From a virus: a stretch of 29,251 nucleotides of DNA. Of this stretch, positions 12,356-19,801 are shown piece by piece. The position numbers were made by a program, and so were the translations under genes. The DNA lies in the IMG/VR virus record IMGVR_UViG_3300034356_001151, positions 1 through 29,251 of that record. One strand, 5' to 3'. Numbering within the stretch: the stretch's first letter is position 1; each line of letters starts with the position of its first letter. A model generated the notes under the pieces. The model ran no database searches. It was given only the letters and a program-made list of their open reading frames with translations, and was not told the DNA's origin.

Positions 12356-13774
12356 CTATGGGCCTAATACATTCTGGTTGAGAATACCCTTAGTGGCACT
12401 ATCCAGAATAAACATATTGCGTTCGTTTCTAAGTCTAAATTCTATCTCATGGCTGGTGATGGTTATGCGGTGCGAAATACCTGTGATAAGTCCAGCCGTA
12501 ATCTTTGGATCTCCGACCCTGTTTGGGGTAAAGCTGACGCTAATGTAATCGTCAATCTCTAAGTCTAAAACCTGAAGGCGTTCCTCAATGCTTAGGTTGC
12601 TGAGGTCAACAGTAATCGAGTCAACCCTTAGAGTCGGTTCGTAGTAGTAGGTCAAAAGGTCAGTTGCCACCTCTAAAGCACCTTGGTCACTCGAGTTCAG
12701 CAGGTTAGTAATTGAGTAGCTTCTCACGCCGTAGAGTCGCTTAGAGCCTGGGGCTGAGGCAAGCTGGAGAGTGGCAGCAGGGTCTTGAGTAGTTCCCTCG
12801 ACCTCGTTGTAAAGAAACTCTGATCCGTAGGAAACATCTATCTTGGTGAACCGGATACCGATACCTGCATCTGTAAACTGAACTGGGTTTGGCTCAGGGT
12901 TGGCAACTGTGACAGTTAGCAAAGATGGTGCGTTGCCAGCAGAGGCAGGAAAGGCGGGGGTAATCTCCACCGATGCGCTGTAAGGGCCAGAGTAGTCCGA
13001 ACCAGCAGAAGTAGCCACAGCGTTGATAGCTGCAACTCGGTAGTAATACTTAGTTCCTGGCGTTAGACCTGTGTTGGTGTAGGTGAGGGTTGTGGTGCCT
13101 GTGTTAGCTACAAGTGTTGAAAAGTTGATGTTGTCTGTCGAACGCTGAATTCTATAACCAGAAATAGCTCGACCACCATTGTCTGCTGGTGCTGTCCAAG
13201 TAATCGTTGCGCTTGTTCCAGTCGAGCTGGCAGTAGGTGTTCCTGGTGCGGTAGGCAAAATGTCATAAACAACCTGAAAGACCAAGGAACCATTTGATGG
13301 TGTTATTCCACCACCACTAACAAGTCCATTGTCGGTAAAGTTGCCACCTGCTGAAGTGGTGTCCATCTTGATTGAAGCACCAAAGGCTGTGTCAACAGAG
13401 TAAGTTACTTGAGCAGTAGTTTCTTTTGTAAAACCAATCCAATAGCCTGTGTTGGCAAAAACAGTTCTGGAAAGACCTGCGCCTACAAGGTAAGGTGTCT
13501 GAGAGTTAGGTAAAGTAAATACCCCAGAATAGACTCCGCTTGACCCATCACTAGCCCACATAGCAAAAGCAGTTGTGGCGTTAGAGCTGTTGTAAGCGGT
13601 TACTTCAATGTTTAGTGCAGATACTAAAGCTGGCTTGGCGGCGTTTCCAGTCTTACCAGGTGCATCCCTGCCAGAGATGTCGGGCATAGAAATAAGCTGA
13701 CCAATGTTGTATGGGGGTCTAAAACCATAGAAAGGGTCAGCGCGCCTAGTTGCACCATTACTGTAAGTTGCCAT
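12356..13774 (-). CDS. Tail hub, downstream half: jelly-roll-like + FN3 + hub C-terminal domain, 472 aa
   Basis: Residues 1-170 look like a beta sandwich (INIGQLISMPD, YWIGFTKETTAQ, SLVFQVVYDI). Residues about 174-276 are a fibronectin type III domain (PGTPTASSTGTSATITW, AISGYRIQRS, YYYRVAAINAV). Residues about 300-472 match the C-terminal part of the minor tail hub family: YGSEFLYNEVEG, LYGVRSYSITNLL, PTLRVDSITVDLSNL and ITGISHRITITSHEI. In related phages this part follows the N-terminal hub domain in a single protein; here that domain is in the preceding ORF. ATG 13774 has no convincing ribosome binding site. The frame is continuous with the upstream ORF apart from one TAG. Confidence 0.8.
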   Translation of the reverse strand: MATYSNGATRRADPFYGFRPPYNIGQLISMPDISGRDAPGKTGNAAKPALVSALNIEVTAYNSSNATTAFAMWASDGSSGVYSGVFTLPNSQTPYLVGAGLSRTVFANTGYWIGFTKETTAQVTYSVDTAFGASIKMDTTSAGGNFTDNGLVSGGGITPSNGSLVFQVVYDILPTAPGTPTASSTGTSATITWTAPADNGGRAISGYRIQRSTDNINFSTLVANTGTTTLTYTNTGLTPGTKYYYRVAAINAVATSAGSDYSGPYSASVEITPAFPASAGNAPSLLTVTVANPEPNPVQFTDAGIGIRFTKIDVSYGSEFLYNEVEGTTQDPAATLQLASAPGSKRLYGVRSYSITNLLNSSDQGALEVATDLLTYYYEPTLRVDSITVDLSNLSIEERLQVLDLEIDDYISVSFTPNRVGDPKITAGLITGISHRITITSHEIEFRLRNERNMFILDSATKGILNQNVLGP

Positions 13775-13780
13775 CTGCTA
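13775..13780 (-). other. In-frame amber codon (TAG CAG) between hub halves
   Basis: The upstream hub ORF ends TTA-TAG (13778-13780). This is followed by CAG (13775-13777) and the ATG of the next ORF in the same frame. Readthrough would join 393 residues, one inserted residue, Gln and 472 residues into about 867. TAG is used as an ordinary stop elsewhere in this genome, so it is not a global reassignment. A mutation, assembly error or genuine split gene remain possible. Confidence 0.6.
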
Positions 13781-14959
13781 TAACACCCACTCAGTTGCAT
13801 AAGATTCAAAGGCTCGCTCAGGTTGGTAGTCAGGTGCTTCTGGGTCTGTCGAGTTGTAAACAGGATCGTTAGCACCATCAAAGTAAGCATCTACAACAGG
13901 CGTTGCCTCAATCAAGATAGCGTCAAGAAATACTGCGTTAGAGGATGGTGTTTGCCTAACGCTGATACCAGAAAATAAGGTGCTGGCACTAAGGCCTGTG
14001 TTTATTCTTGTCCACTCAGAGCTAGTCACAGATGCTGTTGAAGCTGAGTATTGTGAGTAGGCAGTTCCGCTAGGTGAGGTAAGGCTTGCCACCTCGACCA
14101 CAACAGTTCCAGAGCTTGCCTTGGCGTAAAGAGATAGGTTGTATTCCACACCGACCTCACTTGTAAAGTATTGCTCGGCAGTAGCACCAGCGGCTAGTTG
14201 TCCACTTGCTGTGCCGATGTAAGCCTGAGCTGTTGATCTAGTGATTGTGCCAGCGGTAGAAATCCACCCAGTTGTATTGTTCTCAAAGCTTGGGTTGTAG
14301 CAAAGGTTGAGTCTGGTGTATTCGTAGCTTGGGTTATTGACATCGTTGTTTCGGCTTCGGAATACGATGCGACCTGACTTGTCAATAAAGAGTCTGCCTG
14401 GTTCTGCTTTTTCAACTTCTTGTAAATAACTGAGAGCATTAGTTCCATCGCTGACAGCATAGTCACCCATAGTTGCCACACCAGTAGAGATAAGCCGAGA
14501 TGATGAAGGCCAAACTGCTGTGCCACCAACTTCAGGCTTTAGCAAGACATTTAGGATTCGTGCGCTACTGAGTTGTTCGGTTGGGGTGTAGGCAGCAAGG
14601 GTCTGGTTGTTTAGGTTCCAGAAAGCATCAGCGGCAACAATCTCAGCTATGGACTCACCTGTTGGGGAATAGCTAAAGTTCCAGTCAGTAATGTAGCCGG
14701 TAAAGACAATCTGGTTCTCTTTGTAAACCCTTACCTCACCAGTTGGAACAATCAAACCCTGATAAGGGCTAGGGCCGTAGTCAGGGTCATACTGTCTGCG
14801 TTCGTTGTTTAGCTGTATAGAGCAAGAGGCAGCGTTGAAGGTGTCCTGCTGTGGATCCTTACCCCTTGTGACAGATACGCTAATAACATCTGCGCTGATG
14901 TCATTGAAGTTGACAGGTACGCCAGATTCAGCGAATCCAAACTCTACTTTGATTGACAC
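13778..14959 (-). CDS. Tail hub, upstream half: hub N-terminal domain + carbohydrate-binding-like domain, 393 aa
   Basis: Residues 1-205 are the conserved N-terminal region of the actinophage minor tail hub: ADVISVSVTRGKDP, SIQLNNERRQYDPDYG, YQGLIVPTGEVRV, FTGYITDWNFSYSP, then DYAVSDGTNALSYLQEVE and GRLFIDKSGRIVFRSR. Residues about 218-352 form a CBM4/9-type jelly roll (NLCYNPSFENNTTGWIS, YNLSLYAKASSGTVVV, VFLDAILIEATPV), with a DAYFDGANDP tail. The hub family normally continues after the RSR segment into its C-terminal domain, which instead lies in the next ORF. GTG 14959 follows directly on the tape measure stop, with GGAGAGG upstream. Confidence 0.85.
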   Translation of the reverse strand: MSIKVEFGFAESGVPVNFNDISADVISVSVTRGKDPQQDTFNAASCSIQLNNERRQYDPDYGPSPYQGLIVPTGEVRVYKENQIVFTGYITDWNFSYSPTGESIAEIVAADAFWNLNNQTLAAYTPTEQLSSARILNVLLKPEVGGTAVWPSSSRLISTGVATMGDYAVSDGTNALSYLQEVEKAEPGRLFIDKSGRIVFRSRNNDVNNPSYEYTRLNLCYNPSFENNTTGWISTAGTITRSTAQAYIGTASGQLAAGATAEQYFTSEVGVEYNLSLYAKASSGTVVVEVASLTSPSGTAYSQYSASTASVTSSEWTRINTGLSASTLFSGISVRQTPSSNAVFLDAILIEATPVVDAYFDGANDPVYNSTDPEAPDYQPERAFESYATEWVL

Positions 14960-16450
14960 TTAGCCTCTCCAAGCTGTACCTGATTGACGCTCAAAGTCCT
15001 TGATGGCGTTTACTACTGCTCTACCTATGTCCGATCCAGTAGCCATTCCACCTGAAACATTTATATTGTAAGTGTTGCCACCCTTGCCAGTAAAGTCACC
15101 TAGTCGGTCAAGAGGGATAACAGCCTCAGCCTGACCACCCTCACTTATGTTGGCAAGCACTCCACCTGGTCGGGGCATTACGATTCCACCCTCGGCAAGT
15201 CTAGGAATTGCAACCTTGCCAATCTTAGGTATCTGGACATCTAGCCCGATAACCTGACCAGCCTTTAGAACTGTGTTGATTAGGTCAAGTAGCTTGTTCA
15301 CTCCGCCAATCACTGTGTTGATGTAGCCTTCGATAATACCTATTACGCCATTGAGTGCGCCCTTGGCTATGCCAACAAGACCATCAAAGATAGCTGCAAA
15401 GAAAGCACCAATAGCAACAAGTCCCTCGCCGATGCTTGCAACAAAGCCCTCAAACCAAGCACCAATCTGGTCAAACATTTCTCCCCAGCTACCGATGAAG
15501 GTGTTGACAAGGTAGTCAGCTAGGAAAATCAAAGCCGTAACCAGTAGCGCGATGAGTGTAATTATCTTGACAATCGGGTTAGCGTTTAGGGCAAAGTTCA
15601 CAGCCAAGATAGCAACAGCAAGTCCAGCCAAGATACCAGCCAGGACTGTAAACACTCCAGAGTTTTGACCGACATAACTAAAAAAGGCAACGATAGCTGG
15701 GGTAACGACTTGCAAAATAGGAAGCAAAGCTTTACCCAAAGACTCTGCAACTTCTCCAAAGGCCACGCTCATTCTTGCTGAGTCGGTTGCGGTAGCTTCG
15801 GCAGCTCCACCAAACTGTGTTTCAAGTTCGTCAAGGATCATGTTTTGTGCGCTGAGAGTATCCCCAACAGCTACAAAGGTTTTGATACTTGCTTCTTGTT
15901 CATCGCTAAATAGAACACCGGCTCGGCGTAGAGCTGTTAGACCAAGGATGGGGTCTTGCAAAGCCTTACCAAGTCGGATGGCGTTATCCTCACCTGTGCC
16001 ACCCAATACTGCTGCCATGTCAAAAGCTGATTGTGTTGCTCTATCGAATGAGCCACCAGCAACATCAGCGGTAGCGGCTAACTCCTTGAAGCTAAGTAGC
16101 TGTGCTTGAGTTGAAAGAATCAGCTCATCGTCAACAGCAATCTTGTTCATTGTTTCAGTTGCGAAAGCCTTGAGCCTGTCGGTTACAGCTTTGGTGTTAT
16201 CTCCAAACAAGCCCATAGACCTAGCAACGCTGTCAAGTCTATTGTTGGCAACCTCGGCTTCCTCTGCTGCTCTTAGTGCGCCAACAGCCATACCACTTAG
16301 TGCGGTTAGACCAATGATTGCGGCAGGGGCAAGGCTACGAGATACAGCAGCAACCTTTTCCATCGGGGTATTGAGTCTGTCTAGTTCCCTAGTTAGCTTG
16401 TCAAACCCTGTGCCATTGAAGTTGCTGAGGATGTTGATGTTAATTGACAT
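14960..16450 (-). CDS. Tail tape measure protein, 496 aa
   Basis: The N-terminal part is helical with the usual tape-measure pattern (FDKLTRELDRLNTPMEKVAA, RLDSVARSMGLFGDNTKAV, RLGKALQDPILGLTALRRAG). Hydrophobic segments follow at about 265-320 (VFTVLAGILAGLAVAILAV, IITLIALLVTALIFLADYL) and a Gly-rich hydrophobic repeat region at about 340-400. The C-terminus has GGIVMPRPGGVLANISEGGQ, a common tape-measure ending. It sets tail length; at about 1.5 angstrom per residue this predicts a short tail near 75 nm. Its ATG overlaps the previous stop by one base. Confidence 0.9.
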   Translation of the reverse strand: MSININILSNFNGTGFDKLTRELDRLNTPMEKVAAVSRSLAPAAIIGLTALSGMAVGALRAAEEAEVANNRLDSVARSMGLFGDNTKAVTDRLKAFATETMNKIAVDDELILSTQAQLLSFKELAATADVAGGSFDRATQSAFDMAAVLGGTGEDNAIRLGKALQDPILGLTALRRAGVLFSDEQEASIKTFVAVGDTLSAQNMILDELETQFGGAAEATATDSARMSVAFGEVAESLGKALLPILQVVTPAIVAFFSYVGQNSGVFTVLAGILAGLAVAILAVNFALNANPIVKIITLIALLVTALIFLADYLVNTFIGSWGEMFDQIGAWFEGFVASIGEGLVAIGAFFAAIFDGLVGIAKGALNGVIGIIEGYINTVIGGVNKLLDLINTVLKAGQVIGLDVQIPKIGKVAIPRLAEGGIVMPRPGGVLANISEGGQAEAVIPLDRLGDFTGKGGNTYNINVSGGMATGSDIGRAVVNAIKDFERQSGTAWRG

Positions 16451-17013
16451 TACTTACCACCCTCGATTTGTAGGTTGCGGTTTACCTTTGTCATGTATTC
16501 CTCAACACCTGCTAGAACGCTTTGCTGGATCATTGGCAACTGACCTTCAGCCTCAGCCCAGATGTACCGAGAGGGTCTGCCACCTAATGCGTTAATCATG
16601 GCTTTACCTTGAGTTGTAACCGAGTGCCGTCTGCGAGTGCCACGCCAGTCATAGAAGTCAGTTACTGGCTTGCGGACTTTGTTAGCCTTACCAGCCATGT
16701 CAGCGATGTTGAGAGCAGCTCCACCGAACTTGACAGAGAGCAGAGGTGTTGCACCTGTTGAACCCCTACGAGCATTGCGACCAGAAACGACAGTCTTGAA
16801 AGTACCTGGCTTCCAAGCTGTTCTACCTTTTTGGTTTCTGAATCCGCTGGTTGGGCCGAGCATGGGTGAATTGGCTAACACCCTGCTACCTAAGATGTCA
16901 CCTGTGCGCTTCATGTGCGCTCGGATAGCAAAGAATAAGTCTTGGTCAACCTTGCGGATCTCGGCAAGGGTTTCCCTAATGCCATAGACCTCGATTGAGT
17001 TCTGTACTTTCAT
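16450..17013 (-). CDS. HK97 gp10-like structural protein, 187 aa
   Basis: The N-terminus (IEVYGIRETLAEIRKVDQDL, AIRAHMKRTGDILGSRVLA) followed by a Gly/Arg-rich loop (SGFRNQKGRTAWKPGTF) resembles HK97 gp10-type head-tail/tail-completion proteins. The C-terminal helix (AEGQLPMIQQSVLAGVEEY) fits too. In most siphophages such a gene lies before the major tail gene; here it is between the chaperone and the tape measure. Four bases (AAAA) lie between the chaperone-extension stop and its TG, with only a weak GTAGGTAG site. Assignment is by pattern; a tail-specific protein is the alternative. Confidence 0.5.
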   Translation of the reverse strand: MKVQNSIEVYGIRETLAEIRKVDQDLFFAIRAHMKRTGDILGSRVLANSPMLGPTSGFRNQKGRTAWKPGTFKTVVSGRNARRGSTGATPLLSVKFGGAALNIADMAGKANKVRKPVTDFYDWRGTRRRHSVTTQGKAMINALGGRPSRYIWAEAEGQLPMIQQSVLAGVEEYMTKVNRNLQIEGGK

Positions 17014-17016
17014 TTT

Positions 17017-17193
17017 CTACCTACGCTTGTTCATGGCTTCTGATTTACCCTTCAGATACATCTGCATGGTAAACAGCATCCGTTCGGATTCCTGCATCAG
17101 CACCGATGGTGCTATCCCTGTTTCACAAGCTAAGGCTGCGATAAAGAGGTGGGAGCTTCTATCTCCCAGCCCCTTTATGCCTTTACTTTTGGG
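17017..17193 (-). CDS. Tail assembly chaperone, -1 frameshift extension
   Basis: From the slippery site the -1 frame stays open for 58 codons (PKSKGIKGLGDRSS, then HLFIAALACETGIAPSVLMQ) to TAG at 17017-17019. This is the usual chaperone C-terminal piece, with an LAxETGIxPSxLM block. It has no start signal of its own near the 5' end. The fusion would be about 139 residues: 82 from the first frame plus 57. It ends four bases before the next ATG. Such fusions coat the tape measure during tail assembly, as with lambda gpGT. Confidence 0.8.
   Translation of the reverse strand, partial: PKSKGIKGLGDRSSHLFIAALACETGIAPSVLMQESERMLFTMQMYLKGKSEAMNKRR
17150..17193 (-). promoter_or_regulatory. Programmed -1 frameshift site (CCCAAAA) with downstream hairpin
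   Basis: CCCAAAA (17187-17193 on the minus strand) is read C-CCA-AAA in the zero frame, so both tRNAs re-pair well after a -1 slip (CCC, AAA). A zero-frame TAA follows at 17175-17177. Beyond it TGGGAG (17163-17168 complement) and CTCCCA (17150-17155 complement) form a 6-bp hairpin, about 18 nt after the slip site. That distance is longer than typical, so its stimulatory role is uncertain. Confidence 0.75.
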
Positions 17194-17435
17194 TCTGTAT
17201 CGTCACCCTCGATGTTTTCAAGGGTTTCAACAAAGTCCTCAAAGCTCTTGTCAGTTTGCTTTCTGCGGCGTAGGGCGTTCCAAACAATGTAGGCAAGATA
17301 AGTCAGGCGTGGGTCTTTCTGAATCGTTGTTACAGCAAGGTTGAACTTATCCTCGAAAGCGATAAAGTCCGGTGTGCCACAAACAACTGATTCCTTAGAA
17401 CCATCAACAAACTCAACTTTGAAAGGGATTTGCAT
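17175..17435 (-). CDS. Tail assembly chaperone, short form, 86 aa
   Basis: This protein begins with a beta strand (FKVEFVDGSKESVVCGTPD), followed by helices (FEDKFNLAVTTIQKDPRLTY, AYIVWNALRRRKQTDKSFED) and an acidic end (ETLENIEGDDTDP). It sits between the major tail and tape measure genes, the standard place for the lambda gpG-like chaperone. It ends just past the CCCAAAA site, and a minority of ribosomes would continue into the -1 extension. It starts at ATG 17433-17435, 4 nt after the major tail stop. Confidence 0.85.
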   Translation of the reverse strand: MQIPFKVEFVDGSKESVVCGTPDFIAFEDKFNLAVTTIQKDPRLTYLAYIVWNALRRRKQTDKSFEDFVETLENIEGDDTDPKVKA

Positions 17436-17439
17436 GGCT

Positions 17440-17847
17440 CTACGCTGTTGCTCTGGTCAATGCTCCCGATAGCGGCCACGAGATACTCACAGTTGCGAGA
17501 TCTCCTACAGTGGAAGCGTAGGGGGTGTATTGGGTAACAAGGAAAGAACCTGAGTAGCTAGGGTTACTTGAGGTAACAGTTCCTGAAGTTGGAACAACAA
17601 CAACAGTTGCGTTAGTTCCAAGTAGAGGCCAAAGGATAGAGTCGAGTGCGCCAGCAGCAAAGTCCTGGTGAAACTCAAGAGTAATAGAGCCAGATTTTAA
17701 CCCTGCTATCCTCGTTCTCCACTCAGATCCGAAACTGGTCGTTTCTTGCTCATCTATTTCTATTGGTAGTTCAACAGATGCCAGCGATGTGCTGAGGTTG
17801 GTTCCGTTGATTGTGACTTTATAGTCGGTTGCGACAAACTTTGCCAA
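17440..17847 (-). CDS. Major tail protein, 135 aa
   Basis: The sequence is beta-rich: KVTINGTNLSTSLASVELPI, TTSFGSEWRTRIAGLKSGSI, TLEFHQDFAAGALDSILWPL and a C-terminal DLATVSISWPLSGAL. These are hallmark blocks of short siphophage tail-tube proteins ('t.fg...R..ipGLkdgs...e..qD.a.g..d..l...'). It polymerises around the tape measure. It begins with TTG (17845-17847), supported by AGGAG eight bases upstream and the absence of a good ATG. This is a weak start codon for an abundant structural protein. Twelve bases separate it from the preceding gene. Confidence 0.85.
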   Translation of the reverse strand: MAKFVATDYKVTINGTNLSTSLASVELPIEIDEQETTSFGSEWRTRIAGLKSGSITLEFHQDFAAGALDSILWPLLGTNATVVVVPTSGTVTSSNPSYSGSFLVTQYTPYASTVGDLATVSISWPLSGALTRATA

Positions 17848-17858
17848 TTTATTTTCTC

Positions 17859-18266
17859 CTAATCGGCATACACTTCAACAGCGAATTCCGCTGCTAAGTA
17901 TGTGCCATCATTCATCTGGATGGGTGTGTAATTTCTCATTTCAGACACTCGGCAATCATAGGCATTACCACCAAGTGTCTTATCTGATTCTACTGCGTTC
18001 TTGATACTTGAGATGCCTGTGCTTGAGCAGTAAGCATCTAGTGTCCGTTGTGCAGTTCTTTCATCAGCCCTACCGACAATGACCACCACAGCAAAGCCGT
18101 ACTGAGTCATTCCCTTTGCGAACGCCTGGTTGTAGTCAATGGTTGTTGGTCTGACTAGGGCAATCGGTGGGTTGGGATTGTCTGGCATTTCGGGGCTAGT
18201 TCTAAGCCCAGTTATTGTGCCAAGGTTGGTGGCGATAGCGGTTCTTAGAGCTGTGATGCTTGCCAC
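17859..18266 (-). CDS. Tail terminator-like protein, 135 aa
   Basis: The N-terminus (ITALRTAIATNLGTITGLRT) and the central strand-rich part (YGFAVVVIVGRADERTAQRT, LDAYCSSTGISSIKNAVESD) match the small tail-terminator and head-tail joining proteins that precede the major tail gene in actinophages. The C-terminal strand (YLAAEFAVEVYAD) ends the domain. It would cap the tail tube and join it to the head. Its start GTG overlaps the previous stop by one base (TAGTG). Confidence 0.7.
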   Translation of the reverse strand: MASITALRTAIATNLGTITGLRTSPEMPDNPNPPIALVRPTTIDYNQAFAKGMTQYGFAVVVIVGRADERTAQRTLDAYCSSTGISSIKNAVESDKTLGGNAYDCRVSEMRNYTPIQMNDGTYLAAEFAVEVYAD

Positions 18267-18865
18267 TATGCAAACCTAATTCTGCGGTATGGGCCAACTA
18301 GCTGAGCCACATCTGGATCAAGTTGGTTGCTGACTCGCATGATTCCGATGTCAGAGATACCTGCCACTCCGAGAGGGCTGTCTAGTCGCTTGTAGATTCG
18401 GCTGGACTGAATGACACAAGCCTGAGTTACAGCGATTGGGACTGCTGACCATCCCCAAGTTCCTGTGACCTCGACAGTTGCTTCACCTTCCCATTGGGTA
18501 AACAAGTAATCGCCAACAGCTCTGATGTGAGTGTATGAGGTAGGCAATCCGTCAACTCTGCCGTTTAGGGGTTCGAGCTGGTAATCGTTAGCAGTCCAAG
18601 TTTGGTCAAAGCTACCATCATCATCTGACTTAGTTCTTAGTTGGGTGAGCGTGATTAGATCGTCAATCTCAACTTGTAGGTAATCCATTGGGGTAAAGAT
18701 TCGAGTAGCTGTGCCAGTAGCAGAGAAGCTGCGGTTGGTGTATCCGTCAATAGCTCGAGAGCCTGACTCAATAGCCATCTCTAGCAGGGTGTCATCTACG
18801 CTGTCTGTGATTCTTAGTGCTGCCTTGACTTGAGCAAGTGAAGCGTAACCTTGGGTAATGGCCAC
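18266..18865 (-). CDS. Head-tail connector (HK97 gp6-like), 199 aa
   Basis: The start YASLAQVKAALRITDSVDDT followed by LLEMAIESGSRAIDGYTNRS is the classical gp6-like opening of helices 1 and 2. A beta-rich insertion follows (ATRIFTPMDYLQVEIDDLIT). The C-terminal helix (AVTQACVIQSSRIYKRLDSP) and the acidic-hydrophobic tail (DVAQLVGPYRRIRF) fit too. The protein forms a dodecameric ring below the portal. The GTG start overlaps the HNH stop by one base (TAGTG). It is the first virion gene after the glycan cassette and HNH gene. Confidence 0.85.
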   Translation of the reverse strand: MAITQGYASLAQVKAALRITDSVDDTLLEMAIESGSRAIDGYTNRSFSATGTATRIFTPMDYLQVEIDDLITLTQLRTKSDDDGSFDQTWTANDYQLEPLNGRVDGLPTSYTHIRAVGDYLFTQWEGEATVEVTGTWGWSAVPIAVTQACVIQSSRIYKRLDSPLGVAGISDIGIMRVSNQLDPDVAQLVGPYRRIRFA

Positions 18866-19365
18866 TAGGCCCTCAATTCGTAAAGTTTAGTTAGTTGTTC
18901 TATCCCTATTTTAGTGCCTCTTGACCTATTACAGCTCATACAGGAAACAGCTAGATTTTGAGGACTTGAGTCACCTAGCCTTGAAGCTGGGATAAGGTGA
19001 TCTAGCTCAACTTCATTTAAGGTTAGTTGCTTTTGACACATGTAACATTGTGCGTTGTCCCTTTCAAAGATTTCTTTTCTGCGGGCTACACCCTTGACCC
19101 TAGTCTTAGCCCTATGTTTAAAAGTGTGATCCATTGATTTACAGTTTCTTGAGCAATAAAGAGCGTTTACGAACTTATCTTGCAAGCTTTTATTGCACCT
19201 AGCGCAAGTTCCAAAGTTAGTTATTCCTCGCTTTTTAAGGTTGTTCCGGTAATTGTAACCACATTTATAGCTGCAAGTTTTTTGCCAATCTCTTGTTGGC
19301 TTGTATGTTGTCAGACAATAATTACAGACTCTTGGCGAGTTATCAAAAAGCTTTACTCTAGCCAT
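18865..19365 (-). CDS. HNH endonuclease with several zinc knuckles, 166 aa
   Basis: The first half has cysteine pairs CNYC, CSYKC, CARC and CSRNC (residues about 14-75), separated by basic linkers. The second half is a standard HNH nuclease: CYMC, LDHLIPASRLGDSSPQNLAV and SCMSCNRSRG (His in LDHLI, Asn in PQNLAV, then CMSCN). Several N-terminal zinc fingers before an HNH core are typical of free-standing homing endonucleases. It interrupts the virion gene order between the cytidylyltransferase and the gp6 connector. ATG 19365 has AGAGAAC upstream. Confidence 0.88.
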   Translation of the reverse strand: MARVKLFDNSPRVCNYCLTTYKPTRDWQKTCSYKCGYNYRNNLKKRGITNFGTCARCNKSLQDKFVNALYCSRNCKSMDHTFKHRAKTRVKGVARRKEIFERDNAQCYMCQKQLTLNEVELDHLIPASRLGDSSPQNLAVSCMSCNRSRGTKIGIEQLTKLYELRA

Positions 19366-19378
19366 AATGTTCTCTATT

Positions 19379-19801
19379 CTATCGTCTGAAAAGCATACGC
19401 TCTTTGATGGCTGTCGAGCTTATTCCCCTAGTGTAAGGAATGTAGATAAGGGCAATGCCTCTAGCATCTAACCATTCTTGGTCAAAGTTCATCTGCTTGT
19501 GGTAATCCTTGACAGCCCAATCCGAGCCTATTGCAATTATGTCAGGCATTACGCTATTGATTGCTTGAGTGCTATCTGGCCCACCTGAGTTGGTTATGAC
19601 CTCGGCAACATAGCGACACGATCTAAGCACCTCACGCCTGTCGCTAAAGCTTAGGACTGGTGGCTTGCCCTTGTATTCCTCAATAAACTCATCGGTGTTT
19701 AGGGATACAACGACATCGCCCAACTCGGCACAGCGTTGCAAGAATCTAACATGACCTGCGTGGAATAGGTCGAAAGTGCCACCTGTATAAACTAAGTTCA
19801 T
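19379..19801 (-). CDS. Nucleotidyltransferase, TagD/cytidylyltransferase family, 140 aa
   Basis: VYTGGTFDLFHAGHVRFLQR shows the GTFDxxHxGH nucleotide-binding motif at residues 8-17. The C-terminus, YTRGISSTAIKERM, supplies the conserved RxxxxSST loop, with IAIGSDWAVKDYHKQMNFDQ before it. Both are hallmarks of glycerol-3-phosphate cytidylyltransferases and relatives, which make CDP- or ADP-activated polyol donors. ATG 19801 overlaps the GT2 stop (ATGA), so coupling is likely. A longer frame from 19837 would overlap more. It probably makes the activated donor for the adjacent transferases. The substrate is unknown. Confidence 0.85.
   Translation of the reverse strand: MNLVYTGGTFDLFHAGHVRFLQRCAELGDVVVSLNTDEFIEEYKGKPPVLSFSDRREVLRSCRYVAEVITNSGGPDSTQAINSVMPDIIAIGSDWAVKDYHKQMNFDQEWLDARGIALIYIPYTRGISSTAIKERMLFRR

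Noticed and set aside
15840-17344. Long plus-strand frames opposite the tape measure, gp10-like and chaperone genes
   Set aside because: They mirror the codon pattern of conserved minus-strand genes and have no ribosome binding site or family resemblance.
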